A stretch of DNA of 64,000 nucleotides from Pseudomonas morbosilactucae (GCF_023241715.1 NZ_JALQCW010000065.1:154511-218510); one strand, 5' to 3'. Shown: positions 55,361 to 64,000, numbered from the stretch's first letter. Numbers and translations: made by a program. Notes: generated by a model from the sequence alone, not told the origin.

Positions 55361-56229
55361 TGAGCAATAAATCGCTGATCGCCCTGATTGTGGGTGTTGT
55401 CGTGGCGGTGGTTGCCTGGAACAGCTTCTACATCGTCGCTCAGACCGAGCGTGCGGTGTTGCTGCAGTTCGGTCGTGTGGTCCAGGCCGATGTCCAGCCT
55501 GGCCTGCATGTGAAAGTGCCCTACGTGAACCAGGTGCGTAAGTTTGACGCCCGCCTGATGACCCTGGATGCACCGACACAGCGCTTCCTGACTCTGGAAA
55601 AGAAAGCCGTGATGGTCGATGCCTTTGCCAAGTGGCGAGTGCAGGATGCCGAGCGCTTCTACACCGCAACTTCCGGTCTGAAGCAGATTGCCGACGAGCG
55701 TCTGTCCCGTCGTCTTGAGTCGGGCCTGCGTGACCAGTTCGGTAAACGTACGCTGCACGAAGTGGTTTCCGGTGAGCGCGATGCGCTGATGGCCGATATC
55801 ACTGCGTCCTTGAACAAGATGGCCAACAAAGAGTTGGGTATCGAAGTGGTCGATGTTCGCGTCAAGGCCATCGACCTGCCCAAGGAAGTGAACCGCAGCG
55901 TGTTCGAGCGTATGAGCACCGAGCGTGAGCGTGAGGCTCGTGAGCATCGCGCCAAAGGTAACGAGCTGGCTGAAGGCATCCGTGCCGACGCCGATCGTCA
56001 GCGTCGCGTGCTGCTGGCCGAAGCCTATCGCGAGTCTGAAGAGGCGCGTGGTGATGGTGATGCTCAAGCCGCAGCGATCTACGCCAAAGCCTATGGCCAG
56101 GACCAGGAGTTCTACGCGTTCTACCGTAGCCTGCGTGCTTACCGTGAAAGCTTCGCGAACAAAACCGACGTCATGGTCCTGGATCCGGGCAGCGACTTTT
56201 TCCGTTACCTGGAAAAAGCCAAGCCTTGA
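55360..56229 (+). CDS. hflC: FtsH-modulating membrane protein HflC
   Basis: The product is 289 residues. A single N-terminal signal-anchor helix (LIALIVGVVVAVVAWNSFYIV) precedes the SPFH domain (QTERAVLLQFGRVVQADVQPG) and a long helical region (FERMSTEREREAREHRAKG). It partners HflK in the cytoplasmic-membrane complex that restrains FtsH protease. Two hairpins follow the stop, so this is the end of the hfq-hfl series. Confidence 0.95.
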   Translation: MSNKSLIALIVGVVVAVVAWNSFYIVAQTERAVLLQFGRVVQADVQPGLHVKVPYVNQVRKFDARLMTLDAPTQRFLTLEKKAVMVDAFAKWRVQDAERFYTATSGLKQIADERLSRRLESGLRDQFGKRTLHEVVSGERDALMADITASLNKMANKELGIEVVDVRVKAIDLPKEVNRSVFERMSTEREREAREHRAKGNELAEGIRADADRQRRVLLAEAYRESEEARGDGDAQAAAIYAKAYGQDQEFYAFYRSLRAYRESFANKTDVMVLDPGSDFFRYLEKAKP

Positions 56230-56249
56230 TCTTGCACTGACCTGAGCAG

Positions 56250-56284
56250 CACCCCGCCGGGCGGCTAAAACGCCTCGCGGGGTG
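56250..56284 (+). terminator. GC-rich hairpin after hflC
   Basis: CACCCCGC (56250-56257) pairs with GCGGGGTG (56277-56284), with an inner GGCG/CGCC pair. It lies 20 bases after the hflC stop, with only a short T-run after it. Confidence 0.55.
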
Positions 56285-56316
56285 ATCCTTTGGGAAAACG
56301 TGTGTATGATGCGGCA

Positions 56317-56339
56317 GCCGGGAAATTCCCGGCTTTTTT
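56317..56339 (+). terminator. Rho-independent terminator before hisZ
   Basis: GCCGGG and CCCGGC pair around AAATT, followed by six Ts. It ends the hfl operon about 90 bases after hflC. The remaining part of the 292-base gap before hisZ shows no gene; it must hold the hisZ/purA promoter, which I cannot place. Confidence 0.75.
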
Positions 56340-56521
56340 GCGTCTGCATGTTTGATTGGCCGAAGTTCGTTCAAGAGCCCGGCAAGATTTTTCGAGGAAA
56401 AGGGTCTGTACAGCTGGTTTCCAGCTGCCTGTCCGGCTGAGTTCGCGTCGGATGCGGCCCTTTTCTGCTTCACTCAAGGCTGGCCCCAGGCTTGCCGCCC
56501 GGACCATAGGGGAATGGCGTA

Positions 56522-57709
56522 ATGGCAACGGTAGACCGCTGGCTGCTGCCAGATGGCATCGAAGAAGTACTGCCGCCGGAAGCGGCGCGCATCGAAGTGG
56601 CGCGTCGTCAGGTGTTGGATTTGTTCCAGAGTTGGGGTTACGAGTTCGTCGTTACTCCCCATATCGAATACCTGGAATCCCTGCTTACAGGTGCTGGCCA
56701 GGACCTGGATCTGCGTACCTTCAAGGTCATCGACCCGCAGTCGGGTCGGCAGATGGGTTTCCGTGCCGACATCACGCCACAAGTGGCGCGCATCGACGCC
56801 CACACCCTGCGTCGTGAAGGTCCGAGCCGCCTGTGCTACGCGGGCAGCGTCTTGCATGCCCAGCCGCGTGCCTTGTCGTCCTCGCGCAGTCCGATTCAAC
56901 TGGGTGCCGAGTTGTATGGCGATGCCAGCCCGAGCAGCGACGTTGAAGTCATCAGCTTGATGCTGGCCATGTTGCAACTGGCCGATGTGCCGGATGTGCA
57001 CATGGACTTGGGCCACGTCGGTATTTACCGCGGCCTGGCTCGTGCGGCCGGTTTGTCGGGTGCCGTGGAGCAACAATTGTTCGATGCCCTGCAACGCAAG
57101 GCGATCGACGAGGTCATTAGCCTGACCGAAGGTTTGCCTGCCGATCTGGCGGACATGCTGCGCTCGCTGGTTGATCTGTGCGGCGGTCGTGAAGTGTTGA
57201 GCGCGGCCCGCAGCCGTCTGGCTGCTGCGCCGGCTCCGGTGTTGTCGGCGCTCGACGAGTTGCTGACCATCGCCGATCGTTTGTCCGCACGTTTCCCTGA
57301 GTTGCCGCTGTACTTCGACCTGGGTGAGCTGCGTGGCTATCACTACCACACAGGCGTGGTGTTCGCGGTGTTCGTGCCGGGTGAAGGTCAGTCCATCGCC
57401 CAGGGCGGTCGCTACGACGACATCGGCGCGGACTTCGGGCGTGCCCGGCCGGCGACCGGTTTTTCCACCGACTTGAAAACCCTGGTGACCCTGGGGCGTG
57501 CTGAGGTCGAGTTACCGTCCGGCGGTATCTGGATGCCTGACAGCACTGATGCGGCACTCTGGCAGCAGGTTTGCCAGTTGCGCAGTGAGGGTCAGCGTGT
57601 TGTCCAGGCGTTGCCTGGGCAGCCTTTGGCCGCCGCCCGTGAAGCGGACTGCGACCGGCAATTGATTCAGCAGAATGGGCTTTGGCAAGTATTGCCGCTG
57701 GCTTCTTGA
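56522..57709 (+). CDS. hisZ: ATP phosphoribosyltransferase regulatory subunit HisZ
   Basis: The product is 395 residues from ATG 56522, after AGGGG. It is a class II aminoacyl-tRNA synthetase paralog: LPPEAARIEVARRQVLDLF, the FRADITPQVARIDAH motif and LSSSRSPIQLGAELYGD are HisZ marks. It has no anticodon domain, so it is not HisRS. It forms the active histidine-pathway enzyme with short HisG, encoded elsewhere. It is 54 bases upstream of purA, as in other pseudomonads. Confidence 0.94.
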   Translation: MATVDRWLLPDGIEEVLPPEAARIEVARRQVLDLFQSWGYEFVVTPHIEYLESLLTGAGQDLDLRTFKVIDPQSGRQMGFRADITPQVARIDAHTLRREGPSRLCYAGSVLHAQPRALSSSRSPIQLGAELYGDASPSSDVEVISLMLAMLQLADVPDVHMDLGHVGIYRGLARAAGLSGAVEQQLFDALQRKAIDEVISLTEGLPADLADMLRSLVDLCGGREVLSAARSRLAAAPAPVLSALDELLTIADRLSARFPELPLYFDLGELRGYHYHTGVVFAVFVPGEGQSIAQGGRYDDIGADFGRARPATGFSTDLKTLVTLGRAEVELPSGGIWMPDSTDAALWQQVCQLRSEGQRVVQALPGQPLAAAREADCDRQLIQQNGLWQVLPLAS

Positions 57710-57763
57710 GTTTTCCTGCCGGCGGCTGCCGGCACCAAGTTTGCGCGAATGAGGACAAGTGTT

Positions 57764-59071
57764 ATGGGTAAGAATGTCGTAGTCCTGGGCACCCAATGGG
57801 GTGATGAGGGCAAAGGCAAGATCGTTGATCTGCTGACCGAACATGCCGCTGCCGTAGTGCGCTACCAAGGTGGCCACAACGCTGGCCACACCCTGGTGAT
57901 CGACGGCGAGAAAACCGTCCTGCACCTGATCCCTTCGGGCGTGCTGCGCGAAGGCGTGCAGTGCCTGATCGGCAACGGCGTGGTGGTTGCGCCGGATGCC
58001 CTGCTGCGTGAAATCATCAAGCTGGAAGAGAAAGGCGTGCCGGTGCGCGAGCGCCTGCGCATCAGCCCATCCTGCCCGCTGATCCTGTCCTACCACGTAG
58101 CCCTGGACCAGGCCCGCGAGAAAGCCCGCGGCGAGCAGAAGATCGGCACTACCGGTCGCGGCATCGGCCCAGCGTACGAAGACAAGGTGGCCCGTCGTGG
58201 CCTGCGTATCGGTGACTTGTTCCACCGCGAGCGTTTCGCCGCCAAGCTGGGCGAGTTGCTGGACTACCACAACTTTGTACTGGTCAATTACTACAAAGAG
58301 CCGGCCATCGACTTCCAGAAGACTCTGGACGAGTGCATGGAATACGCCGAGCTGCTCAAGCCGATGATGCTCGACGTCACTGCCGAGCTGCATAACCTGC
58401 GTCGTGCCGGCAAGGACATCATGTTCGAAGGCGCCCAGGGTTCGCTGCTGGACATCGACCACGGTACCTACCCGTACGTCACCAGCTCCAACACCACCGC
58501 CGGCGGCATCGCTACCGGTTCGGGCGTGGGCCCGATGTACCTGGACTACATCCTGGGCATTACCAAGGCTTACACCACCCGTGTGGGTTCGGGTCCGTTC
58601 CCGACTGAGCTGTTCGACGACGTCGGTGCCTTCCTGGCCAAGCGTGGCCACGAGTTCGGTGCGACCACTGGCCGTGCTCGTCGCTGCGGTTGGTTCGACG
58701 CTGTGATCCTGCGTCGGGCCATCGACGTCAACAGCATCTCGGGCCTGTGCCTGACCAAGCTGGACGTTCTGGACGGCCTGGAAACCATCAACATCTGTGT
58801 GGGCTACAAGAACGAGCACGGCGCCGTCATCGATGCACCGACCGACGCTGACAGCTACATCGGCCTGGAGCCGGTGTACGAGCAGATGCCAGGCTGGAGC
58901 GATTCGACCCTGGGTGCCAAGACCCTGGAAGAGCTGCCTGCCGCTGCACGTGCTTACATCAAACGCATCGAAGAGTTGGTCGGCGCGCGATCGACATTAT
59001 TTCGACGGGCCCGGACCGCAACGAAACCATCGTTCTGCGTCATCCGTTCGCTTGATAAGTTGTTGATGTAA
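57764..59071 (+). CDS. purA: Adenylosuccinate synthetase with an apparent C-terminal frameshift
   Basis: The start is ATG 57764. [14 protein letters not shown] (GTP P-loop), [10 protein letters not shown] and the [16 protein letters not shown] loop are all intact. From codon 409 (58988) the frame changes: it reads [14 protein letters not shown] and runs to 59071. One extra C at about 58988 would give [15 protein letters not shown] and LRHPFA, then TGA at 59053-59055, a 430-residue protein as in other Pseudomonas. The STGPDR segment contacts GTP in the family, so the gene as read should be crippled. It commits IMP to AMP synthesis. An error of sequencing is more likely than a true mutant. Confidence 0.9.
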
Positions 59072-59074
59072 AAC

Positions 59075-59102
59075 ACAAAGGGCCCCTTCGAGGGCCCTTT
59101 GT
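59075..59102 (+). terminator. Terminator after purA
   Basis: ACAAAGGGCCC (59075-59085) pairs perfectly with GGGCCCTTTGT (59092-59102) around a 6-base loop, ending near TTTGTCGTTT. It lies 20 bases after the restored purA stop. Confidence 0.85.
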
Positions 59103-59193
59103 CGTTTCTGTGGGTTGGACGGCACGACCCTTGCTGTAATTTCCACTTCTAGAGTGCCATCAATTTAATGGCGTCAAAGTAGAGGGATTTCCT

Positions 59194-61128
59194 GTGTCGG
59201 CCGTTCTCTCACTGTTACAAAGCCGTTTGTTGCGGCCTGTGTTCGTTACGCTCGGTATCGCCCTTTTGGTGCAGGTACTGGTGGCGGTTGCGCTGACCCG
59301 GAGCACGGTGACGGCCCTTGAGGCTGATCTGGCTGCGGGCCTGGGCGTTGATAGTCAAAAGCTCTCCAGTGAGTTGGAGCAAGCGGCCCAAGAGGTCACC
59401 TCCAGCCTGGAAAGCTTGTCCAGCAATACGCGTCAGCGTCTTACGGCGGGTTTGTCTTCCCGCCTCAAGGAAGAGCAGGCGCAGTTGCGAGCCACCCTGG
59501 AGAAGGATCTCAAGGATTCGGCCAACGACATGGCCCAGTTACTCGCCTCGGTCGCGCCGCGTGCCATGTGGGATAACGATGTCCCGACCCTCTCCGAGTT
59601 CGCCCGGCGCGCGCAGCGCAACCCTAATGTGTTGTTTGTGGTCTACGACGACGCTGCGGGTGAGCACCTGACGCGCTACTTGAACCGGGAGAATCCGATC
59701 AACAAGGCGCTGCTGGAAAAGGGCCAGGGTGATCGGGCACTGGATAAGGTGCTGAACGCGGCGAAGAATGATCCATCGGTCTATTACCTCGAGGCACCGA
59801 TCAATCCCAATGGTGTGGAAATCGGCAAGGTGCTGATGGGGGTTTCCACGGCCTCGGTCGAGGCGGATGTGGCGGCGCTGGATAAGCGCTTCACGGCGTT
59901 GATTGCCAGCGGTGACCAGTTGGTGGGCGACAGCCTCAAGGGTGCTTCTGCGGACAGCTCGGCGGCCATGCGTGCGCGCTTGCAGTCCGCCCAGGGCACG
60001 GCTGCGGCGATGCAGGCCAATACCGCCAGCACCGTGCAGGACGCGGCAGGAACGCTGCGCTGGCGGATCGGCATGGGCCTGGCGCTGGTGGGTTGCGGGG
60101 TTTTGCTGCTGTTGGCGGTGGTGCTGGGGCGGCGTGTGGTGAACAAGCTGCACCTGTTGATCGCGGCGCTGAACGACCTGGCGGCGGGCGAGGGTGACCT
60201 CACCAAGCGTGTCCAGCTCAACAGTAATGACGAGATCGGCGACATGGCCTCGGCGGTTAATCGCTTTGTGGACAAGCTGCAGCCAATCGTCCGCGAGGCC
60301 GGTGATGTGGCCCAGCGTACCGGTGTCGAGATCGGCGCCATGAGCTTGCGCAACGCCGGGGCGGATGCCGCTGCCGAGGCACAGCGCGACGAAGTGGCTG
60401 AAAGCTTGCGGGCGCTTTCGCAAATGGCCGATGAGGCCCAGGCCGAGAGCCAGGCCATGCAGGCGGCGTTGCAGCAAGTGGTGGAAATTCGCCAGGCCAC
60501 GGATGAGAACACGCGGACTTCGGCTCAGGTCGGTGGTTTGATCGAGGCGCTGGCCGGGCAGGTGGATACCGGTGCCAAAGTGATCGAGCGCCTGGCCCAG
60601 CAGAGTGAACAGATCGAGGTGGTGCTCACGGTGATTCATGGGATTGCCGAGCAAACCAACCTGCTGGCCTTGAACGCGGCAATCGAGGCGGCTCGTGCGG
60701 GTGAGACGGGGCGTGGTTTTGCTGTGGTGGCCGATGAGGTGCGGGCCCTGGCCAGCAAGACCCAGAGTTCCACGGGCGATATCCAGTCCCATATCGTTGC
60801 CCTGCAGCAGGGCGCGCGGGAGGCCGTGACCGCCATTGGCCAGGCCGGGCGCCAAGCCAGCGAAGGCTTGTTGGTGCTGCGTGACAGTGCGCGCCGGCAG
60901 CAGTCCGTGCAGTCTTCCGTGGAGCAGGTGCATGCTGCGATTGGCCTGGCTACCCAGGCAGCGGCTCATCAGGCTCAGGGCGCGCAGGCCGTCAGGGGGC
61001 GGGTGGAAACCATTCACGCCCAGGCTGAGCGTGCGGCCCAGGCGGTGGTGGAAACCACGGCCAGCGGCAAGGTGCTGGATAATCTGGCGGCCCAATTGAA
61101 AGCCAGCCTGGGGCAGTTCCGCGCCTGA
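59194..61128 (+). CDS. Methyl-accepting chemotaxis protein
   Basis: The product is 644 residues from a GTG at 59194, with AGAGGG eight bases before. Helix one is about residues 14-34. A long helical periplasmic sensor follows, about 35-285, and helix two is about 290-312 (GMGLALVGCGVLLLLAVVLG). A HAMP domain follows, and the signalling hairpin (IAEQTNLLALNAAIEAARAG, about 485-530) is canonical. No C-terminal CheR pentapeptide is evident. The ligand is not readable. It is flanked by a purA terminator and a REP element, so it is probably monocistronic. A small GCCAT/ATGGC hairpin lies just before its ribosome site at 59156-59172. Confidence 0.93.
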   Translation: MSAVLSLLQSRLLRPVFVTLGIALLVQVLVAVALTRSTVTALEADLAAGLGVDSQKLSSELEQAAQEVTSSLESLSSNTRQRLTAGLSSRLKEEQAQLRATLEKDLKDSANDMAQLLASVAPRAMWDNDVPTLSEFARRAQRNPNVLFVVYDDAAGEHLTRYLNRENPINKALLEKGQGDRALDKVLNAAKNDPSVYYLEAPINPNGVEIGKVLMGVSTASVEADVAALDKRFTALIASGDQLVGDSLKGASADSSAAMRARLQSAQGTAAAMQANTASTVQDAAGTLRWRIGMGLALVGCGVLLLLAVVLGRRVVNKLHLLIAALNDLAAGEGDLTKRVQLNSNDEIGDMASAVNRFVDKLQPIVREAGDVAQRTGVEIGAMSLRNAGADAAAEAQRDEVAESLRALSQMADEAQAESQAMQAALQQVVEIRQATDENTRTSAQVGGLIEALAGQVDTGAKVIERLAQQSEQIEVVLTVIHGIAEQTNLLALNAAIEAARAGETGRGFAVVADEVRALASKTQSSTGDIQSHIVALQQGAREAVTAIGQAGRQASEGLLVLRDSARRQQSVQSSVEQVHAAIGLATQAAAHQAQGAQAVRGRVETIHAQAERAAQAVVETTASGKVLDNLAAQLKASLGQFRA

Positions 61129-61130
61129 CA

Positions 61131-61187
61131 CTTCGCTGGCCAGCCGGCTCCTACGATCTGCTGTAGAAGCTAGCTTGCCGGCGAAGC
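61131..61187. repeat. REP-type inverted element
   Basis: CTTCGCTGGCCAGCCGGCTCC at 61131 and its inverted partner GTAGAAGCTAGCTTGCCGGC ending at 61187 are a head-to-head pair of the same core as at 34724. The pair lies between the stops of the convergent MCP and iron permease genes. Confidence 0.8.
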
Positions 61188-61192
61188 ACTGC

Positions 61193-62758
61193 TCAACGAC
61201 TCAGGTACATCTTGGTCGTCAGCAGATAAACCGGTAACCCCGATACCAGGATCAGCAGTGCCGCATAGGGTGCTGCGGCCGCAAACTCCACATTCGCCGT
61301 GTGCGCCCAGACTTCAGTCGCCAGGGTGTTCAGTCCTGTTGGGCTGAGCAGCAGGGTCGCGGTCAGTTCCTTCATCGCATCCAGGAACACCAGGGCAAAC
61401 GCGGCGCCCAGGGCCGGAAAGATAATCGGCAGGGTCACGCGGCAAAAAGCGCTGAACGATGACGCGCCCAGGGTTCTGGCGGCCTCTTCCAGCTGTGGTG
61501 CGGCCTTGTTCAGGGCGGTGCGGATCGGCGCCTGGGCCAGTGGCAAAAACAGCAGCGCATAGGCAATCAGCAGCAAGGCCGAGGTTTGGTACAGCGCCGG
61601 CACGTAGTGCAGGGCGAAGTACACCAGCGTCAGGGCAATCACCAGGCCTGGCAGGGCATGCAGCAGGTACGGCAGGCGTTCGGCCCAGAGTGCCAGGCGG
61701 CCTTTGTGGCGTACCACCAGCAAGCCCACGGGAACTGCCAGGACCAGGCACAGCGCGGCCCCTCCCAGAGACAGTGCCAGGGATGACAGCAGGGCTTCGC
61801 TGATGGCGGCCACCGGGAACGCCGCCGATGAGCCCACGGCCAGCCAGTAACCCAGCATCCCCAGGGGAATGCCGCTGCCGATCAGGGTCAGCAGCAGGCA
61901 GTAGAGCTGGCCGCCAAGGGCCCATTTGCCCAGGCGCACCTGTTCCGCATGCCGCGCCGCGCCTTGACCGGTGCGGACATGGCGGCCTTTGCCGCGCACC
62001 CGCAGTTCCAGCCACAGGAGGATCAGGCACAGAGCCAGCAATACGGCTGAGAGCATGGCAGCGTTCGCGTTGCTGAATTCCAGTTCGAACTGCTGATAAA
62101 TCGCCGTGGTAAAGGTTTGCAGACCGATGATCGACAGGGCGCCGAACTCCACCAGCATATGCAGGGCGATCAGCAATGCGCCGGCCAGGACCGAGGGCCA
62201 GAGCAGGGGCAGGGTGATCTTGAAGAACACGCCCCAGCGGTTCTCTCCCAGGGTGCGGGCTGACTCCTCGAGGGAGGGGTCGAGATTGCGCAGGGTGGCT
62301 GCCACGGGCAGGAACACCAAGGGGTATTTGGACAGGCTCATCACCAGGATCGCGCCGCCCAGGCCTTCGAAGCTGGCGCTGAGGGAGACCCAGGTGAAGC
62401 TGCTGACAAAGGCCGGCACGGCAAAGGGCAGGCACAGGACGACCCCCCAGATACGCCGGCCCGGCAGGTCGCTGCGTTCCAGCAACCAGGCCAGGGACAG
62501 ACCAACCACTACGCAGGACAGGGTGACCCCGACCATCAGCAGCAATGTGTTGCTGAGCAGGCGAAAGACATAGGGGCGCCACAGCAAGTGCAGCGCCTCC
62601 GCCCAGCCGGCTTGCCAGGCTTTGAGCCCGACATACAGCAATGGCAGCAAGCTCAGGCCGACCAGGAGCAGGACCGGCAGCAGCAACCAGATCGAAGGCC
62701 GCTTGCGCCTCGGCACGTAGCCGGCGCGCGAGGCGGAGGCGGGCAACGAAGTGCTCAT
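61193..62758 (-). CDS. Ferric iron ABC transporter permease, fused two-domain
   Basis: The product is 521 residues with about 12 membrane helices in two similar halves. Each half ends in an EAA ATPase-docking loop: EESARTLGENRWGVFFKITL (about residue 165) and EEAARTLGASSFSAFCRVTL (about 430). This is the FbpB/HitB layout for Fe3+ import. It overlaps the binding-protein gene by one base (TGATG on the minus strand). No ATPase gene follows; only a REP element and the opposing MCP gene lie beyond its stop. Confidence 0.9.
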   Translation of the reverse strand: MSTSLPASASRAGYVPRRKRPSIWLLLPVLLLVGLSLLPLLYVGLKAWQAGWAEALHLLWRPYVFRLLSNTLLLMVGVTLSCVVVGLSLAWLLERSDLPGRRIWGVVLCLPFAVPAFVSSFTWVSLSASFEGLGGAILVMSLSKYPLVFLPVAATLRNLDPSLEESARTLGENRWGVFFKITLPLLWPSVLAGALLIALHMLVEFGALSIIGLQTFTTAIYQQFELEFSNANAAMLSAVLLALCLILLWLELRVRGKGRHVRTGQGAARHAEQVRLGKWALGGQLYCLLLTLIGSGIPLGMLGYWLAVGSSAAFPVAAISEALLSSLALSLGGAALCLVLAVPVGLLVVRHKGRLALWAERLPYLLHALPGLVIALTLVYFALHYVPALYQTSALLLIAYALLFLPLAQAPIRTALNKAAPQLEEAARTLGASSFSAFCRVTLPIIFPALGAAFALVFLDAMKELTATLLLSPTGLNTLATEVWAHTANVEFAAAAPYAALLILVSGLPVYLLTTKMYLSR

Positions 62759-63783
62759 CAGTTCAGGCCAACCTCACGTTCCAGTTCCAGGGCTTCTTCG
62801 GCATTGCCCAGGTCGGCGGGTGTGACTTTAGGGGCTTGCAGCTCGCTGAAGGGCTTGAGGCCCCGGTCAGACTCCATGCCTTTGTGCAGCGGGTATTCGG
62901 CGGTGGTCTGGGTGATGACACGCTGGCCCTCTTCGCTGGCCATGTAGGCAAGGAATTGCTGGGCTTCTTTCGGGTGCTTGCTGGACTTCAAGACTGCTGC
63001 GCTGGAGACGGTGATCAGGCCGCCGACATCGCCATCGGTGAAGTAGTGCAGTTTGGAGTCGAGTTGGCCTTTTTCCCGTTGCAGGGCGAACCAGTAGTAG
63101 TTGTTCACCAGCACGGTGGCGACCTCGCCGTTCTCCACGGCTTTCAACGCCACCATGTTGTTGCTGTAGGTTTTGCCGAAGGCGCGCAGGCCGGTCAGCC
63201 ATTCTTCAGCGGCGTCTCTGCCATGCAGCTTGATGATCGCAACCGCTTGCTCCTGGAAGGCGCCGCTGGTGGGCACGAAGCCGACCTTGCCTTGCCACTG
63301 CGGCTCGGAGAACTCCATGACCGACTTGGGCAGGTCTTTTTCGTCGATCAGTTTCGGGTTGAAGGCGACGACGCGGACTCGTGCGGTCACGCCAATCCAA
63401 GTGCCGTTAGTGGCGACGTAATCCTTGGGCAGGACGTCGAGTGTCGCCGCGTCGGCTTTGGCCAGCAGGCCTTGTTCGCCGAGCTTGTTCAGCGGCGGAG
63501 ATTCTTCGGTGTAGATCACGTCGGCGGGCGAGCGGTCGCCTTCTTCGACGATCTGGCTGGCCAGCTGGTTGCTGCTGCCCTTGCGCACATTGACGTGGAT
63601 GCCGGTCTTGGCCTCGAAGGCCTTGGCGATGGCGTCGCCGACTTCTTTGTGTTGGCCGTTATAAAGGGTCAGGGAAACCGGATCGGCCGCTTGGGTGAGT
63701 GGAGATGCCAGGGTCAGTCCCAGCAAAGTGATGGTCAAGCCACGCAGAAGGGATGTTGGAAGGGGGGTGTTTCTGAACATCAT
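62758..63783 (-). CDS. Ferric iron ABC transporter substrate-binding protein (FbpA/HitA type)
   Basis: The product is 341 residues; two adjacent ATGs (63783 and 63780) leave a one-residue doubt. The signal peptide ends PLTQAA-DP. Typical features are LTLYNGQHKEVGDAIAKAFEAK and the iron-coordinating Tyr pair in LVNNYYWFALQ (about residue 220). It would capture Fe3+ in the periplasm and pass it to the permease. A Fur-box-like sequence lies 38 bases upstream, as expected for iron control. Confidence 0.9.
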   Translation of the reverse strand: MMFRNTPLPTSLLRGLTITLLGLTLASPLTQAADPVSLTLYNGQHKEVGDAIAKAFEAKTGIHVNVRKGSSNQLASQIVEEGDRSPADVIYTEESPPLNKLGEQGLLAKADAATLDVLPKDYVATNGTWIGVTARVRVVAFNPKLIDEKDLPKSVMEFSEPQWQGKVGFVPTSGAFQEQAVAIIKLHGRDAAEEWLTGLRAFGKTYSNNMVALKAVENGEVATVLVNNYYWFALQREKGQLDSKLHYFTDGDVGGLITVSSAAVLKSSKHPKEAQQFLAYMASEEGQRVITQTTAEYPLHKGMESDRGLKPFSELQAPKVTPADLGNAEEALELEREVGLN

Positions 63784-63820
63784 TCGCAGGTTTCCTCACT
63801 GTTGTGCCGCAAAAACTTGT

Positions 63821-63839
63821 AACAATGATAAACGATATT
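63821..63839 (-). promoter_or_regulatory. Fur-box-like site upstream of the iron transporter
   Basis: AACAATGATAAACGATATT matches the 19-base Fur consensus GATAATGATAATCATTATC at 13 positions by eye. It is 38 bases before the binding-protein start, in an AT-rich stretch that probably holds the promoter. Confidence 0.6.
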
Positions 63840-63924
63840 ATTTCTCATGTGCGGCTTGAGGTCGAAGACAGGCTTGGTAGAGGCGTTTGGCTGCAGCGGG
63901 AGAAAGAGAGGGGCCCAGAAACGC

Positions 63925-63948
63925 AAAAACCCGCTTTCGCGGGTTTTT
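63925..63948 (-). terminator. Terminator, probably of the tRNA transcript
   Basis: AAAAACCCGC pairs with GCGGGTTTTT around TTTC, a symmetric T-tailed stem. It lies 33 bases after the tRNA 3' end on the minus strand, with an 8-bp CTTCAAGA/TCTTGAAG hairpin at 63955-63974 in between. Confidence 0.8.
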
Positions 63949-63981
63949 GTGAAGCTTCAAGAATGATCTTGAAGTTTGAAT

Positions 63982-64000
63982 TGGTGCCCAGAAGAAGACT
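63982..64000 (-). tRNA. 3' end of a tRNA, probably tRNA-Leu, cut by the window
   Basis: Read on the minus strand, the last 19 bases are AGTCTTCTTCTGGGCACCA: part of a T arm, an acceptor 3' strand TCTGGGC, discriminator A and encoded CCA. The acceptor strand implies a 5' GCCCAGA, as in Pseudomonas leucine tRNAs, and P. aeruginosa has a tRNA-Leu after purA. The anticodon is outside the window. Confidence 0.6.

Overview
The window reads as an ordinary chromosome segment of a fluorescent Pseudomonas (P. fluorescens/protegens/chlororaphis type). The gene order matches the P. aeruginosa block PA5005 to PA4937 as I recall it. The codon use is GC-rich, the intergenic REP elements have the 'GTAGGAGCCGGCTTGCCGGCGA' type core, and there is a Pseudomonas-type standalone hisZ next to purA. 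I see no CRISPR array, insertion sequence, prophage or rRNA. The window starts inside a carbamoyltransferase gene and ends inside a tRNA gene.

Region 1 (1-13.4 kb) builds the LPS core. It holds a carbamoyltransferase (wapO-like, 5' end missing), glycosyltransferase wapH, a Mig-14-like acyltransferase-fold protein, the PIG-L deacetylase dnpA, glycosyltransferases ssg and wapR, and the O-antigen ligase waaL. These are mostly coupled by 1-17 base overlaps. A divergent kinase-like gene, the lipid A flippase msbA and the ADP-heptose enzyme hldE follow. Between msbA and hldE sits a two-gene cassette, a sulfotransferase overlapping a CysC APS kinase. It suggests dedicated PAPS supply for sulfation of a surface or other molecule, and it is the most unusual module here.

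Region 2 (13.4-20.7 kb) has a Nudix-like protein, an aldo/keto reductase, an FAD oxidoreductase, the EmrE multidrug pump with a divergent LysR regulator, Kdo transferase waaA, and an outer-membrane TolC channel. Region 3 (20.9-25.2 kb) is a TPP riboswitch with a visible Shine-Dalgarno-sequestering hairpin, thiC, and the presumed pyrimidine transporter cytX. A lipoprotein gene convergent to cytX carries an apparent 1-base frameshift.

Region 4 (25.4-33.8 kb) is the conserved nudF-yqiB-cpdA-yqiA-parE-(two exported or membrane proteins)-parC series. Region 5 (33.9-43.2 kb) has a PqiC-like lipoprotein, an AhpA/YtjB-like membrane protein divergent from serB, psd, rhodanese rhdA, an HDOD protein, and the flagellar stator genes motAB behind a near-consensus sigma-28 promoter.

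Region 6 (43.2-59.1 kb) has rsgA, orn, a TRIC-type channel, queG, and the widely conserved nnrD-tsaE-amiB-mutL-miaA-hfq-hflX-hflK-hflC series, then hisZ-purA. purA carries an apparent 1-base deletion that scrambles its last residues. Region 7 (59.2-64 kb) has a methyl-accepting chemotaxis protein and a ferric iron ABC permease/binding-protein pair with a Fur-box-like site and no ATPase gene. It ends at the 3' end of a probable tRNA-Leu.

The two frameshifts each look like loss of one C from a CC pair. Sequencing or assembly error is the first explanation to test.
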